Positions 1 to 10,524 are shown, counted from the stretch's first letter. The stretch is DNA of 64,000 bases from Caballeronia concitans (GCF_001544615.1 NZ_FCNV02000008.1:124001-188000), one strand, 5' to 3'. Made by a program: numbers and translations. Notes: generated by a model not told the origin, from the sequence alone.

Positions 1-1
1 C

Positions 2-289
2 GGTTACGAACAGGCGCCGAGCACCGCGTCGCAGACGGCGTGGGCGCTGCTCGGGCTGATGGCGGCGGGTCTCGTCGAGCATCCGGCGGTCGCGCGGGGT
101 ATCGCGTATCTCGTGCGCACGCAGGTGAGCGACGGCCTGTGGGACGAAACGCGCTTCACCGCGACGGGCTTCCCGCGCGTCTTCTATCTGCGATACCACG
201 GCTATCGCAAATTTTTCCCGCTGTGGGCGCTCGCGCGCTATCGCAACCTGACGCGCGAAGGCGAAACGCGCGTGACGGTGGGCATGTGA
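2..289 (+). CDS. shc: Squalene-hopene cyclase, C-terminal fragment
   Basis: This is the 3' end of a gene that begins before the window; about 95 codons are present. The enzyme cyclises squalene to hopene/hopanol at the inner membrane, the first committed hopanoid step. The fragment carries the end-of-protein signature of squalene-hopene cyclases: a PSTASQTAWALLGLMAAG stretch near residue 6, then a repeat ending in a YHGYRKFFPLWALARY-type segment. The stop TGA overlaps the GTG start of the next gene, so the two are probably translationally coupled. The family call is firm; whether this is the only shc copy in the genome cannot be seen. Confidence 0.93.
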   Translation, partial: GYEQAPSTASQTAWALLGLMAAGLVEHPAVARGIAYLVRTQVSDGLWDETRFTATGFPRVFYLRYHGYRKFFPLWALARYRNLTREGETRVTVGM

Positions 290-1017
290 GCGGGCCGCGC
301 GCTCCGTTCGTCGCGCGGTCCCGTGCTTCGGGCGGCGTGCCGGTCGTCGCGGTGACGGGCATGGCGTTCGAGGCGAAGATCGTGCGCGGACGCGGCGTCG
401 AGGTCGTGTTCGCGGCGCGCGCGGACTGGCTGGAGCGCGCATTATCCGATGCGGTCGCGCGCGGCTGCTCGGGCATTATCAGCTTCGGGACGGCGGGCGG
501 GCTCGCGCCGGACCTTGAGCCGGGCGCGCTGATCGTCGCGCAAAGCGTGTGCGGACCGTTCGGCGCGCAGCCGACCGACGAAGCGTGGTCGGCGCGCATC
601 GTCGAAGCGTTCGCGGGCACGCCGCTCGCGCGCATCACGCGGCGCGGCACGATGGCGGGCGTCGGCGAGCCGGTCAAGAGCGAGGCGGAAAAGCGGTCGC
701 TGTATTCGTCGACGGGCGCGCTCGCGGTGGATATGGAATCGCACATCGCCGGGGCGATCGCGACGGCGCGCGGCTTGCCCTTCGCGGTGTGCCGCGCGGT
801 CGTCGATCCGGCGTGGCGCACCTTGCCGCCCGCCGCGACCGCCGGCTTGCGCGACGACGGAACAACCGCCATCGGCCCGATTCTGCGCGAACTCGCGCGC
901 CAGCCGTCGCAGCTGGGCGCGATGCTGAGACTCGCATCCGATGCGCGCGCGGCCCGCGCGACGCTCGTTCAGGCGCGTCATGCGCTCGAAAAGGCCGGGA
1001 CGCTGTCGTTCGCCTGA
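286..1017 (+). CDS. hpnG: Hopanoid-associated nucleoside phosphorylase HpnG
   Basis: HpnG removes adenine from adenosylhopane, the product of HpnH, to give ribosylhopane/phosphoribohopane on the way to bacteriohopanetetrol. The protein (about 243 aa) has a purine-nucleoside-phosphorylase-like fold, with a VVAVTGMAFEAKI start, a SFGTAGGL glycine-rich strand and a DMESH motif near the middle, typical of nucleosidases. I chose the GTG at 286 because its GTGA overlaps the shc stop. A GTG at 337, nearer the conserved core, is an alternative. HpnH, its expected upstream partner, lies about 11 kb downstream on the other strand. Confidence 0.88.
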   Translation: MSGPRAPFVARSRASGGVPVVAVTGMAFEAKIVRGRGVEVVFAARADWLERALSDAVARGCSGIISFGTAGGLAPDLEPGALIVAQSVCGPFGAQPTDEAWSARIVEAFAGTPLARITRRGTMAGVGEPVKSEAEKRSLYSSTGALAVDMESHIAGAIATARGLPFAVCRAVVDPAWRTLPPAATAGLRDDGTTAIGPILRELARQPSQLGAMLRLASDARAARATLVQARHALEKAGTLSFA

Positions 1018-1068
1018 ATGTGTCTTTTGTTCTTCATTGCCTTGAAGTCCCCTTGCTTTCTGCGGGTT

Positions 1069-1105
1069 AACCCTTAAATCAGTATAATTAGGGGAAAACC
1101 CTTAA
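1069..1105 (+). promoter_or_regulatory. Direct repeat AACCCTTAA flanking a TATAAT box
   Basis: Two exact copies of AACCCTTAA (1069-1077 and 1097-1105) are spaced 28 bp start to start. They bracket a perfect TATAAT at 1083-1088, upstream of the thioesterase gene whose ATG is at 1157. No good -35 is present at 17 bp. This fits a promoter core with an operator on each side, but the regulator is unknown. Confidence 0.45.
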
Positions 1106-1156
1106 GTCGGCGATACCATGTGCATGCGTCGCCGCAGGAACGCAAAGGAAGCGCAA

Positions 1157-1633
1157 ATGAATTTTCACACTCGCAAATGGGTCAAGCCGGAAGACCTGAA
1201 TCCGAACGGCACCTTGTTCGGCGGCAGCCTGCTGCGCTGGATCGACGAAGAAGCCGCTATTTACGCCATCTCGCAACTGGGAAACCAGCGCGTCGTGACG
1301 AAGTTCATGTCGGAGATCAACTTCGTCAGTTCGGCGCGTCAGGGCGACATCATCGAACTCGGCATCGCCGCGACGCATTTCGGGCGCACGTCGATCACGC
1401 TGCGCGCGGAAGTGCGCAACAAGATCACGCGTAAAAGCATTCTGACCGTCGAGAAGATGGTGTTCGTCAATCTGAACGAGCAGGGCGAACCCGCGCCGCA
1501 CGGCCGCACGCAGATTCGTTATGCCGATGAACTGTTCGAGGCGTATCGCCGCGACCAGCGCGTGGTGGAAGCGCCGGCTGCATCTAGCGATGACTTCAAT
1601 CGCGAAGAGGCCGCCGAAGAGGCGGCGCACTAA
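1157..1633 (+). CDS. Acyl-CoA thioesterase, hotdog fold (YciA/BFIT type)
   Basis: A 158-aa single-hotdog thioesterase that hydrolyses acyl-CoA to free fatty acid and CoA in the cytoplasm. The diagnostic segment is NPNGTLFGGSLLRWIDEEAA, with the catalytic Asp in the WIDE sequence, followed by the beta strand ending in SARQGDIIELG. An in-frame ATG 13 codons upstream exists, but the ATG at 1157 has an AAGGAA ribosome site and gives the normal family N-terminus. The tail after about residue 135 is Glu/Ala rich and probably disordered. It is monocistronic, with a tandem-repeat promoter region before it and a hairpin terminator after it. Its link to the flanking hopanoid genes is unknown. Confidence 0.88.
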   Translation: MNFHTRKWVKPEDLNPNGTLFGGSLLRWIDEEAAIYAISQLGNQRVVTKFMSEINFVSSARQGDIIELGIAATHFGRTSITLRAEVRNKITRKSILTVEKMVFVNLNEQGEPAPHGRTQIRYADELFEAYRRDQRVVEAPAASSDDFNREEAAEEAAH

Positions 1634-1641
1634 AAGCAAAA

Positions 1642-1670
1642 ACGGGCGCATCGGCGCCCGTTTCGTTTTC
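1642..1670. terminator. Bidirectional rho-independent terminator
   Basis: A perfect 8-bp stem ACGGGCGC/GCGCCCGT with an ATCG loop (1642-1661). T-rich tails are present on both strands (TTTCGTTTT to the right, TTTTTGCTTTT on the complement). It sits between the convergent thioesterase and mlaA genes and can serve both. Confidence 0.85.
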
Positions 1671-1686
1671 CGCGTTTCCCGCGTAT

Positions 1687-2691
1687 TTACTTGCTCTCTG
1701 CCGGATCTTCGTACTTCGGCAAGCCTTGGCCCTCGCTCGAACTCGACGACGGCGCGTTGCCGCTCTTCGGCGCGCTTTGCGTCGAGCTTTCTCCCGCGCC
1801 GGGCGCCGGCGACTTCGGCCCGATCCCGCCCGCGGGCGACGCCGCCGCGCCCGGATCCACGTAAGTCGGCAAGCCTTGCTCGCTGCTGCCGCCGCCTGTC
1901 GTGCCCGGCGCGGCCGGTGCGCTCGCGCCTTCCGGCGCGCTTGCGCCTTCGTCGCCGTAATCGGGCAGCGTCGCAGACGATCCGCCGCCCGTTAGCAAAT
2001 ACTCCCGGCGCTGCGTGTAGGCGTCGCGCACGAACGCGTATTTGTCGAGCGCGGCTTGCGAAAGCAGGTCGGTCGCGCCGAGCAGGTCGGCCCGCGCGCT
2101 CACGAAGTTCACGCCGTAGAGCGGCCAGCGGATTTCCGAATCGGCGTAGCTCACCGGGTTCACGCGCCAGTCGATAAGCCATGTCGTCGAATCGCGCACC
2201 GAACTCGGGCCGAGCAGCGGCAGCACGAGATACGGTCCGGACGGCATGCCGTAATGCCCGAGCGTGAGGCCGAAGTCCTGATGATGCTTCGGCAACCCCG
2301 CCGGCGATGCAATGTCGATCAGACCGCCGATGCCGAATACCGAGTTCATCGCGATACGCATCAAGTCCTGCGTCGCATCGGTGATCTTCAGTTGCAGCAG
2401 GTTATTGGCGAAGTTGCTGAAGTCGCCCAGATTCGAGAAGAAGTTGCTGACGGCCGTGCGGAACGGGCTCGGCGTCCAGTTGACGTAGAACTGCGCGACG
2501 GGCCGCGCGACGTAGGTGTCGAGTCCGTCGTTGAACTTGAAGATGGTGCGGTTCATCGGTTCGAGCGGATCGTGCGGATTGCGATCCGGCCCGGTTGCAC
2601 ATCCCGCCGTCAAAAGCGCGCCCGCGATGACGACGCCCGTCGCCAGTTTGCGAAGCCCCGCAGCGGCACGCGCCGCCGAAGCCATTCTCAT
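1687..2691 (-). CDS. mlaA: MlaA/VacJ-family outer-membrane lipoprotein
   Basis: MlaA homologues sit in the outer membrane and remove surface-exposed phospholipid for retrograde transport. The 334-aa protein has a lipoprotein signal with Cys31 in a LLTAGC lipobox. The MlaA core follows (about residues 40-230), including [16 protein letters not shown] and a [16 protein letters not shown] stretch. The last 90 residues are low-complexity Pro/Ser/Gly/Ala and look unstructured. Its ATG overlaps the hpnN stop by four bases, so the pair is co-translated. The pairing suggests export of hopanoids or other lipids to the outer membrane, with HpnN as the inner-membrane pump. Confidence 0.92.
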   Translation of the reverse strand: MRMASAARAAAGLRKLATGVVIAGALLTAGCATGPDRNPHDPLEPMNRTIFKFNDGLDTYVARPVAQFYVNWTPSPFRTAVSNFFSNLGDFSNFANNLLQLKITDATQDLMRIAMNSVFGIGGLIDIASPAGLPKHHQDFGLTLGHYGMPSGPYLVLPLLGPSSVRDSTTWLIDWRVNPVSYADSEIRWPLYGVNFVSARADLLGATDLLSQAALDKYAFVRDAYTQRREYLLTGGGSSATLPDYGDEGASAPEGASAPAAPGTTGGGSSEQGLPTYVDPGAAASPAGGIGPKSPAPGAGESSTQSAPKSGNAPSSSSSEGQGLPKYEDPAESK

Positions 2692-5348
2692 TCTTCAATT
2701 CCTCTTAGATTGTCATGACGCTGGCTCGCGCGCAGCTTCGCGCGATCGGCGGCGCGCACCTTGCGCGGCTTGCCCATCAACACCGGCTGAAACACCACCG
2801 CGCCGACCAGCGTGCAGAAGAGCGACAGCGCGAGCAGCCGTCCCATGCTGGATGTGCCGGGGTGATGCGAAAACCACAGACTGCCGAACGCGGTCGCAGT
2901 GGTGGCCGCGCTGAACATCACGGCGTGCGTGAGGCTGGATTGCAGGAGCCGCGTTTGTCCGGACCGCCACGCCATCACGAAGTAGATCTTGAACGCGACG
3001 CCGACGCCCAGCATGAGCGGCAACGCGATGATGTTCGCGAAGTTGAGCGGCATCCGGAACACGACGCACAGCTCCAGCGTCACGATGGCCGAAACGAGCA
3101 ACGGTACCAAAGTTCGCAGAACATCGCCGAAACGGCGGAGCGCGATCCACAGCAGCACCGTGATGGCGATCAGCGAGTACAGCGCGGCATGCTCGAACGC
3201 CTGGATGATGACCTCCGCCGAATGGCGCACCGAGATCGGCCCGCCGATCGCGTTCGGGGCGGCCTGCACGACGGCATCGGCGAAATGGGCGAGCAGCGTG
3301 TCGTCGTTCGGATCGACGCCCGGCGGCACTTTCGGCGACACGTTCACGAGCGCCTGGCCGTTCGCCGTGACCCACGTTTCGACCATCGATGGCGGCAGCG
3401 TCGCGCGCGTGATTTCGGTCGGCTGCAACAGCGCGCGAAGTTGCGCGAGCGCGAGGCGCAGCGGCTCGGCCATGGCGTGCTCGGCGCGATCGCGCGCGGC
3501 GGCATCGGCTTGGGCGAGCTTGGCGAGCGTCTGCGACAGATGCTTCGCCTCCGCCGCGCCCGCGCCGGGATGCTCGTCGGCGGCGAGCGCCAGCTGGTTC
3601 GACACGCGCTTCAGCGTCGCCACGCGCACCGCGTCCGTCACCGGCGACGCCACGGGCTGATTGAGCGCGGGCAGCAGTTGATCGGCGGCGGCCTTGATCA
3701 GCTCGAGCTTCTTCGGCTGATCGGCGGGAATCAGCGACGAAAGCGTCGTCGCGCGTTCCACTTCCGGCAGCTTGTCGAGCTTCGCCGCGATGCGATCCGC
3801 CTCCGCCAGCGACGGCGCGAGCACGGCGACATCGTTGACGGCGGCTTCGGGCGAATCCGCGAGCGAGATGAGCGTCGCCATCGACTCCGTGTGCGGATCC
3901 TTCAGATGCAGCGGATTGAAGTCGAAGCGCAGATACGTCAGGAGCGGCAGCGCGCCGATCACCACGACGAGCGTGCCGATCAGCACCGGCTTGCGATGCC
4001 GGTCGAGGAATTCATCGACGGGAGCGAGCATGGGAAAGCCCGGCGCCTTCGGTTCGCCCGGCGGCGCGAACACCTTGATGAGCGCGGGCAACAGCGTCAT
4101 GTTGGTCAGATACGCGACGAACATGCCGACGCCCGCGATCAACCCGAGTTCAGACACTCCGCGATACGCGGTCGGCAGGAATGAGAAGAAGCTCGCGGCG
4201 GTCGCGGCGGCGGCGAGCGTGAGCGGCACGGCGACATGCCGCGCCGTTTCCGCGAGCGAGACGTCGAGCCGCTTGTGCGTGTGCCGCTCCTCGCGATACT
4301 TCACGCCGAACTGAATGCCGAAGTCCACGCCCAGCCCGACGAACAGCACCATGAACGCGACCGAAATCATGTTGAGCGCGTGCACCATCATGAGGCCGAG
4401 CGCGGCGGTAATCGACAAGCCGACGAACAGCGTGATGAACACCGCGAGAATCATGCGCTTGGAGCGCAGCGCGACCCAAAGAATGACGAGCACGACGAGG
4501 AAGGTCAGCACGCCGTTGAGCACGGCGCCGTCCTGCACGGACGCGAATTCCTCGTCGGCGAGCGGCTGCGCGCCGGTCAGATGCAGCGTCGCGCCGTACT
4601 TCTTGTCGATGCCGATTCTCGCGGCCACCGCGCGGATTTCATCGGACGTGCCGGCGGCGGCTTTCAGCGCGTTGAAGTCGAGTTCGGGCAACACGGTGAC
4701 GAACGCGCGCCCCGGCCCGCTCTTCTTCGACGAATCCGCGACATCGCGCCACGAGAACGCGGCGGGTTCGTTCGCGAGCACGCGGTCGAGCACGGTCGCG
4801 CTGCGGCCGAGCAGATTCGCCATCTGGCCGAGATTGACCTGGCCGAGCATCAGCGGCACGTTGAGCGTCGTGTTCAGCGTCTGCGCGAGGCCGGTGAGCG
4901 TCGGGTCGTGCGCGAGCGTGTTGATGAGCGGCCGCGCCTGCACGAGCTGCTTCGTGACCTGATCGACCTTGTCGGCCGGCAGATAGAGCAAGCCGTTGTG
5001 TTCGAAGAACGCGCCGCCTTCCGGCTGCGATACCGACTTGAACCGCTGCGGCTCTTTCGCGAGCGCGGCGGCGAGTTCGCTCGCGGCGGCATCGGCGAAT
5101 TCGGGGGCGGGCGCTTCGACGACAATCAGCAGCGTGGCGCCCCGCTGCGGAAACGCGGCGTCGATGGCTTTGCTTCGCGCGGCCCATTCGGGCTCGGTCT
5201 CGATCAGCTGACTGACATCCGTGCTGATGCGGAAGTGGTGAACGACATAAATCGTGCTCAGAATGCCGAGCAGCAATGAAACGGCGATAATCCACGCCGG
5301 CCGGCGGATCGCAAGGGTGACGAAGCGGGTGATGTTGGACGTCAGCAT
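2688..5348 (-). CDS. hpnN: Hopanoid RND transporter HpnN
   Basis: An 886-aa RND/MMPL-superfamily exporter of the hopanoid biosynthesis-associated type, which moves hopanoids from the inner to the outer membrane. The start is the ATG at 5348, giving [17 protein letters not shown] and then the first membrane helix at about residues 17-37. Two repeated halves each have a large periplasmic loop and a membrane bundle. [10 protein letters not shown] lies in the first bundle and a matching [10 protein letters not shown] in the second. The reading frame stays open much further upstream, but that part overlaps hpnM on the other strand and has no transporter similarity. Expression is probably coupled to mlaA. 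Confidence 0.93.
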   Translation of the reverse strand: MLTSNITRFVTLAIRRPAWIIAVSLLLGILSTIYVVHHFRISTDVSQLIETEPEWAARSKAIDAAFPQRGATLLIVVEAPAPEFADAAASELAAALAKEPQRFKSVSQPEGGAFFEHNGLLYLPADKVDQVTKQLVQARPLINTLAHDPTLTGLAQTLNTTLNVPLMLGQVNLGQMANLLGRSATVLDRVLANEPAAFSWRDVADSSKKSGPGRAFVTVLPELDFNALKAAAGTSDEIRAVAARIGIDKKYGATLHLTGAQPLADEEFASVQDGAVLNGVLTFLVVLVILWVALRSKRMILAVFITLFVGLSITAALGLMMVHALNMISVAFMVLFVGLGVDFGIQFGVKYREERHTHKRLDVSLAETARHVAVPLTLAAAATAASFFSFLPTAYRGVSELGLIAGVGMFVAYLTNMTLLPALIKVFAPPGEPKAPGFPMLAPVDEFLDRHRKPVLIGTLVVVIGALPLLTYLRFDFNPLHLKDPHTESMATLISLADSPEAAVNDVAVLAPSLAEADRIAAKLDKLPEVERATTLSSLIPADQPKKLELIKAAADQLLPALNQPVASPVTDAVRVATLKRVSNQLALAADEHPGAGAAEAKHLSQTLAKLAQADAAARDRAEHAMAEPLRLALAQLRALLQPTEITRATLPPSMVETWVTANGQALVNVSPKVPPGVDPNDDTLLAHFADAVVQAAPNAIGGPISVRHSAEVIIQAFEHAALYSLIAITVLLWIALRRFGDVLRTLVPLLVSAIVTLELCVVFRMPLNFANIIALPLMLGVGVAFKIYFVMAWRSGQTRLLQSSLTHAVMFSAATTATAFGSLWFSHHPGTSSMGRLLALSLFCTLVGAVVFQPVLMGKPRKVRAADRAKLRASQRHDNLRGIEE

Positions 5349-5585
5349 GAAGACGCTACCTGGGGTCCTGTTATTTTTTCGGGCGCCGCATGAAGCGGGC
5401 CGCGTGATGCGCTGCCGGGTTTCCGTCGCCGTTCCTGCTTCGGCGACCGAACCGCGAGTCCAACGACGACGGTTGATGCCGCGCAAGTATACCGGTCGGG
5501 GCGGTGGTGAACTGTCGGCCCGGCAGTCTGTCCATATACTGGCTCGACGGCCCGCGAATCCGCGCCACCGAACCGCAATCAGAGA

Positions 5586-6218
5586 ATGAGAATGGGTGCC
5601 ATGAAACGCTATCTGTCTGTCTGCTTCGCTTTCCTCGTCGCTGTCCTGTCGTTTTCGGATGCGGCGTTCGCACAATCCAATCCGGACGCCGTCGTCAAAA
5701 GCGCCGTCGAAGGCACCGTCAACGCGATGAAGGCCGACCCGCAAGCGCGCGGCGGCGACATGGCCAAAATCACGCAACTCGTCGAAACGCGCTTCCTGCC
5801 CGCCACGGACTTCCAGCGCACCACGCGCATCGCGCTGGGCAAGGCCTGGGGCAGCGCCACGCCCGAGCAGCAAAAACAGCTCTACGACCAGTTCCAGACG
5901 CTGCTCGTCCGGACCTACGCGGCGTCGCTTGCGCAACTGCGCGATCAGGACGTCAAGTTCCGCTTCGATGCACCCACCATCGACGCCAGCGCGAAAGACG
6001 CCGTCGTCGAATCGCACGTGATCTCGACGGGCGGCGACAACCCGGTGCGGTATCGCCTCGGCAAGACCGCGCAGGGCTGGAAAATCTACGACATCGACAT
6101 GATGGGCGCGTGGCTCATCCAGGTCTACCAGCAGCAGTTCGCCGGCCAGCTTCAAAAGGGCGGCGTGGACGGGCTCATCAAGTACCTGTCCGAACACAAC
6201 GCCCGTTCCGCCGGGTAA
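5586..6218 (+). CDS. hpnM: Hopanoid-associated MlaC-like periplasmic protein HpnM
   Basis: A 210-aa protein of the toluene-tolerance Ttg2D/MlaC family, which binds lipids in the periplasm. The signal peptide runs from the MKRYLSV segment to about AFAQ. The mature domain has the family's [15 protein letters not shown] helix and a [21 protein letters not shown] stretch. Three in-frame ATGs (5586, 5592, 5601) cluster at the start; 5601 gives the cleanest signal peptide, and none has a strong ribosome site. It is divergent from hpnN across 237 bp. With HpnN and MlaA it could form a lipid-trafficking set. Confidence 0.88.
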   Translation: MRMGAMKRYLSVCFAFLVAVLSFSDAAFAQSNPDAVVKSAVEGTVNAMKADPQARGGDMAKITQLVETRFLPATDFQRTTRIALGKAWGSATPEQQKQLYDQFQTLLVRTYAASLAQLRDQDVKFRFDAPTIDASAKDAVVESHVISTGGDNPVRYRLGKTAQGWKIYDIDMMGAWLIQVYQQQFAGQLQKGGVDGLIKYLSEHNARSAG

Positions 6219-6222
6219 GGCA

Positions 6223-6861
6223 TCAGGTGCGCCGGTGCTCCACGGCGTACTTGATGAGTTCGGCCTGACCGTCGATCGACAGTTTGCGCTTCAGATTCAG
6301 CCGATGCGTCTCCACGGTACGCACCGATAACCCGTGCTGCTGCGCAATCTGCTTGCTCGACAAACCCTGCGCGAGCGCATCGAGCACGTCGCGCTCGCGG
6401 GGCGTCAGGCGTTCGATGGGCGTCTGCATGGCCTGTGCCTGGATCATGCGCGCGGCGAGTCCCGCGCTGAAGAAGGTCTTGCCCGCGAGCACGGCGTCGA
6501 TCGCCTGGATGATTTCGGCGGCGGGCGAATCCTTCAGCACGTAGCCGCTCGCGCCCGCCCGCACGGCCTGCGTCACGTACTCCACGTTGTCGTGCATCGA
6601 CAGCATCAGCACGCGGATCGCCGGAAAGCGCTCGTGAAAATGCGCCGCCAGCTCGATCCCGCTCATTCCCGCCATTCCCACATCCATCAGCACGAGATCG
6701 GGCCGGCTCTCTTCGTCGTCGGCGAGCGCGAGCGCTTCGGCGCCGTTGCCCGCTTCGCCGGTCACGCGCAGATGCGGCACGGCTTCGAGCCGCGCGCGCA
6801 GGCCGTCGCGCACGAGCGGGTGATCGTCGACGATAACGATGCGGGCCGGTTCAGAAGTCAT
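6223..6861 (-). CDS. NarL/LuxR-family response regulator
   Basis: A 212-aa two-domain regulator. The receiver domain (about 6-122) has Asp12/Asp13 in the acidic pocket, phospho-acceptor Asp60 in LVLMD and Lys110 in the VLKD motif. The LuxR-type helix-turn-helix (about 148-205) contains [22 protein letters not shown]. The start overlaps the end of the kinase gene by 11 bp, so the two form an operon. It probably acts on the divergent cstA gene, in whose intergenic region a triple TACGTAG repeat is seen. That target is inferred from position only. Confidence 0.92.
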   Translation of the reverse strand: MTSEPARIVIVDDHPLVRDGLRARLEAVPHLRVTGEAGNGAEALALADDEESRPDLVLMDVGMAGMSGIELAAHFHERFPAIRVLMLSMHDNVEYVTQAVRAGASGYVLKDSPAAEIIQAIDAVLAGKTFFSAGLAARMIQAQAMQTPIERLTPRERDVLDALAQGLSSKQIAQQHGLSVRTVETHRLNLKRKLSIDGQAELIKYAVEHRRT

Positions 6862-8278
6862 CGGAAAATCCTTGCAGGTTCGGAGCCGCGAGCGGCATCG
6901 GAACGGTCGCGGCGATCACGGTACGGCCGAGTTGCGACTGGATGGCGAGCATGCCGCCGAGCGTGTCGAGCCGCTCACGCATGTTACGCAGGCCGAGGCC
7001 GCTTGCGGGGCCGTACAGCGCGGTCTGCGAGTCGAAGCCGCGGCCGTTGTCGCTGACGACGAGACTCACCGCGTGCGGCGCGACATCGAGCGCGACGGTC
7101 GCGCGGCTCGCGTGCGCGTGGCGCGCGATATTCGTCAGCGCTTCCTGCGCGATGCGAAACAGCACGATGTTCACCGGATCGGGGAGCGCCGGGCGCTGCG
7201 CGGGACTCACCTGGCCGTTCGCCGTCGATTCGAAGCGCACTTCGATGCCGTCCTGCCCGTCGAACTCGCGCGCGAGTTGCTCGAGCGCGGCGGCGAGACC
7301 GAGGTCGTCGAGCATCGCGGGGCGCAGCGCCTGGGAGATGCGCCGCACTTCGCGCAGGGTGCCCGACAGACGCCCGAGGCCCGTGGCGAGCGCGGCTTCG
7401 GCGGCGGGTTCGCGCGCCTGTCCGCGTTCGAAGCGCGCGAGCGCCGATTCGAGCAGCAGCTTGACGGAGACGAGCATCTGGCTGATGCCGTCGTGCAGTT
7501 CGCGCGACAGCCGCGCGCGCTCCTGCTCCTGCGATTCCACCACGCGCCGCGCGAGGCGCTTCAACTTCGCGTCCGCGCTGCGATGTTCGCTGATGTTCAG
7601 TACCGCGCCGCACAACGCAATCGCCGCGAGCGCCGCCAGCGCGATGCCGCCGATCCACATCACCGTCCGGTCGATGTTCGCGGCCGCCTGCGCATCGATG
7701 CGGCCGAGCGTCGCTTCGACATCCTCCAGATAGATGCCGGTGCCGATCATCCAGCCCCAGCGCGTGAGCGGCTCGACGTAGCCGAGCTTCGGCGCGAGCT
7801 GACCGGTCGATGGCCGCTGCCACATATAACGCACGTAGCCGCCGCCCTTCGACGCCTCGCGTATCAACTGCTGGATCGTGAGCGCGCCGGCGGGATCGCG
7901 CATGGTCCACAGGTCGCGGCCGACGAGATCCGGCTGCCGCGGATGCATCAGCGACGTGCCGTGCATCGTGTAGACGAAAAAGTAGCCGTCGGGGCCGAAG
8001 TCCAGCCGATGCAGCGCGTCGAGCGCGAGCTGGCGGCGCTCGTCGTCGGAGCGTGGGTCGTCGGCGGGGGCGTCGTAATACGGCGCGATAGCGCTTCGCG
8101 CTAGTTCGACGTAATGCCGCAACTCCACTTCCTTGCTCGACATGTACGCCGTCTGCAGCGTGGCGTGCTGCGCGTGCGCGAGCGTCGTCGCCTGATGGCG
8201 CACGCCATATTCGATGCCGCCGATCGCCACGGCAAACGGCACGATCGCGAGCAAAACAATCTTCGCTTTGAGGTTCAT
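6851..8278 (-). CDS. Cache-domain sensor histidine kinase
   Basis: A 475-aa membrane kinase with TM1 at about residues 5-25. A periplasmic single Cache domain (about 30-195) has the typical GPDGYFFVYTMHGTSLMHP and GWMIGTGIYLEDV segments. TM2 lies at about 205-227. A HisKA_3 dimerisation region has His262 in ELHDGISQ, and the HATPase domain carries SDNGRGFD and GLGLRNMRERL. The ATG at 8278 places the first helix correctly; the open frame further upstream is not used. Single-Cache kinases often sense small carboxylic acids. Lying beside cstA, it may sense pyruvate or a related metabolite. Confidence 0.92.
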   Translation of the reverse strand: MNLKAKIVLLAIVPFAVAIGGIEYGVRHQATTLAHAQHATLQTAYMSSKEVELRHYVELARSAIAPYYDAPADDPRSDDERRQLALDALHRLDFGPDGYFFVYTMHGTSLMHPRQPDLVGRDLWTMRDPAGALTIQQLIREASKGGGYVRYMWQRPSTGQLAPKLGYVEPLTRWGWMIGTGIYLEDVEATLGRIDAQAAANIDRTVMWIGGIALAALAAIALCGAVLNISEHRSADAKLKRLARRVVESQEQERARLSRELHDGISQMLVSVKLLLESALARFERGQAREPAAEAALATGLGRLSGTLREVRRISQALRPAMLDDLGLAAALEQLAREFDGQDGIEVRFESTANGQVSPAQRPALPDPVNIVLFRIAQEALTNIARHAHASRATVALDVAPHAVSLVVSDNGRGFDSQTALYGPASGLGLRNMRERLDTLGGMLAIQSQLGRTVIAATVPMPLAAPNLQGFSDDF

Positions 8279-8300
8279 GACACGGGTACGCTCGATGCTC

Positions 8301-8334
8301 CTACGTAGTTCCACGTAGCGCGGCTTACGTAGTT
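8301..8334. promoter_or_regulatory. Three TACGTAG-type repeats between kinase and cstA
   Basis: The intergenic region holds CTACGTAGTT (8301-8310), CCACGTAGCG (8311-8320) and TTACGTAGTT (8325-8334). Each has an ACGTAG core, with starts 10 and 14 bp apart, about one helical turn. They lie 23 bp before the kinase start and about 110 bp before cstA. This arrangement fits a multi-site operator, probably for the adjacent LuxR-type regulator. Confidence 0.5.
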
Positions 8335-8442
8335 GTCCGGTTGTAAGCGTCTGGACGAAGGCGAATACTACACGCCCGAAGCGCCCGACGGCTGACGCCG
8401 GGCGCGCGGACATCGAAGGGCAACTAAAAGACAGGAGACACC

Positions 8443-10524
8443 ATGAATCGGGCTTCCGGATTCCTGGTCTGGATCGCGCTCGCGCTCTTGGGCGCGTTCG
8501 CATTCGGCACCATCGCGCTCGCGCACGGCGAGCGAATCAGCGCACTGTGGATCGTCATCGCGGCGGTCTGCGTTTATCTCATCGCCTATCGCTTCTATTC
8601 GCGCTTCATCGCGGGAACCGTGCTGCAACTCGACGGCCTGCGCAAGACGCCTGCCGTTCGTCACAACGACGGCCTCGATTATGTGCCGACCAACAAGTAC
8701 GTGCTGTTCGGCCATCATTTCGCGGCGATCGCGGGCGCGGGTCCGCTCGTCGGCCCGGTGCTCGCGGCGCAGATGGGCTACACGCCCGGCATGCTGTGGA
8801 TTCTCGCGGGCGTGGTGTTCGCGGGCGCGGTGCAGGATTTCGTCGTCCTGTTCATCTCGACGCGCCGCGACGGCCGCTCGCTCGGCGATCTCATCAAGAT
8901 GGAACTGGGCAACGTGCCCGGCGTGATCGCGCTGTTCGGCGCGTTCCTCATCATGGTGATCATTCTCGCGGTGCTCGCGCTGATCGTCGTGAAGGCGCTC
9001 ACGGGCTCGCCGTGGGGCACGTTCACGGTCGCGGCGACCATTCCGATCGCAATCTTCATGGGCGTCTACACGCGCTACATTCGTCCGGGGCGCATCGGCG
9101 AAGTGTCGATCATCGGTTTCATCGGCCTGATGCTGGCGATCGTCTACGGCGGACATGTCGCCGAATCGCCGACGCTCGCGCCGTTCTTCACGTTCACCGG
9201 CGTGCAGCTCACGTGGATTCTGATCGGCTACGGCTTCGTGGCGTCGGTGCTGCCGGTGTGGCTGCTGCTCGCGCCGCGCGATTATCTTTCGACGTTCCTC
9301 AAGATCGGCACCATTCTCGGCCTCGCCATCGGCATTCTGATCGTCGCGCCTGAACTGAAGATGCCGGCGTTCACGAAGTTCGTCGACGGCAGCGGCCCCG
9401 TGTGGGCGGGCAACCTGTTCCCGTTCCTCTTCATCACGATCGCGTGCGGCGCGGTGTCGGGCTTCCACGCGCTGATCTCGTCGGGCACGACGCCCAAGAT
9501 GATCGACAACGAAGTGAACATGCGCCTGATCGGCTATGGCGCGATGCTGATGGAATCGTTCGTCGCGATCATGGCGCTCGTCGCCGCGTGCGTGATCGAA
9601 CCGGGCGTCTACTTCGCGATGAACAGCCCGGCCGCGCTGCTCGGCACGACGCCGGACGCGGTCGCGCAGACGGTCACGTCGTGGGGCTTCGCGCTCACGC
9701 CGGACATGCTGACGGCGACGGCGAAGGCGGTCGGCGAAACGACGATCGTCGCGCGGGCGGGCGGCGCGCCGACGCTGGCGGTCGGCATGGCGCAGATTCT
9801 TCATCAGGTGATCGGCGGCCCGGCGATGATGGCGTTCTGGTATCACTTCGCCATTCTCTTCGAGGCGCTCTTTATCCTGACCGCCGTGGATGCCGGCACG
9901 CGCGCCGGCCGCTTCATGCTGCAGGATCTGCTCGGCACCTTCCATCCGGCGCTGCGCCGCACGCAATCGCTGCCGGCGAACCTCGTCGCCACGGGTCTGT
10001 GCGTGGCCGCGTGGGGATACTTCCTGTATCAGGGCGTGGTCGATCCGTTCGGCGGCATCAACACGCTGTGGCCGCTCTTCGGCATCTCGAACCAGATGCT
10101 CGCGGGCATCGCGCTGATGCTCGGGACGGTCGTGCTGTTCAAGATGAAGCGCGAGCGTTTCGCGTGGGTGACGGTCTTGCCGACGGCGTGGCTGCTCATT
10201 TGCACGCTGACGGCCGGCTGGCAGAAAATTTTCGATGCGAACCCGAAGGTCAGCTTCCTCGCTCACGCCGCGAAGCTGCGCGAAGCCGCCGATGCGGGCA
10301 AGGTGATGGCGCCGGCGAAGTCGCTTGCGGAGATGCAGCGGATCATCGTGAACGATTACATCGATGCGGCGCTCGCGGGGCTGTTCATTCTCGTGGTGGC
10401 GAGCATCGCGGTGTACGGCGTGTTCGCGGTGCTGCGTGCGCGTCGCGAGGCGCGTCCGACGGTGCGCGAGACCCCCTTCGAGCCGATGCCGACGGCGGGC
10501 GCGGCCGTGCGCTCCGGCCATTGA
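8443..10524 (+). CDS. cstA: Carbon starvation/pyruvate transporter CstA
   Basis: A 693-aa polytopic inner-membrane protein of the CstA/BtsT family, which imports pyruvate (and, by older reports, peptides) with protons. The family hallmark [24 protein letters not shown] follows a [11 protein letters not shown] segment near residue 80. About 16-18 hydrophobic helices cover the rest. AGGAGACACC precedes the ATG at 8443. A small DUF466 gene follows after 25 bp, as is usual for this family. A divergent two-component system and operator-like repeats suggest inducible control. Confidence 0.94.
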   Translation: MNRASGFLVWIALALLGAFAFGTIALAHGERISALWIVIAAVCVYLIAYRFYSRFIAGTVLQLDGLRKTPAVRHNDGLDYVPTNKYVLFGHHFAAIAGAGPLVGPVLAAQMGYTPGMLWILAGVVFAGAVQDFVVLFISTRRDGRSLGDLIKMELGNVPGVIALFGAFLIMVIILAVLALIVVKALTGSPWGTFTVAATIPIAIFMGVYTRYIRPGRIGEVSIIGFIGLMLAIVYGGHVAESPTLAPFFTFTGVQLTWILIGYGFVASVLPVWLLLAPRDYLSTFLKIGTILGLAIGILIVAPELKMPAFTKFVDGSGPVWAGNLFPFLFITIACGAVSGFHALISSGTTPKMIDNEVNMRLIGYGAMLMESFVAIMALVAACVIEPGVYFAMNSPAALLGTTPDAVAQTVTSWGFALTPDMLTATAKAVGETTIVARAGGAPTLAVGMAQILHQVIGGPAMMAFWYHFAILFEALFILTAVDAGTRAGRFMLQDLLGTFHPALRRTQSLPANLVATGLCVAAWGYFLYQGVVDPFGGINTLWPLFGISNQMLAGIALMLGTVVLFKMKRERFAWVTVLPTAWLLICTLTAGWQKIFDANPKVSFLAHAAKLREAADAGKVMAPAKSLAEMQRIIVNDYIDAALAGLFILVVASIAVYGVFAVLRARREARPTVRETPFEPMPTAGAAVRSGH

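Noticed and set aside
5349-6197. N-terminal extension of the hpnN reading frame
   Set aside because: The frame stays open to 6197 on the minus strand, but this part lies opposite hpnM, has no transporter similarity, and the family start is at 5348.
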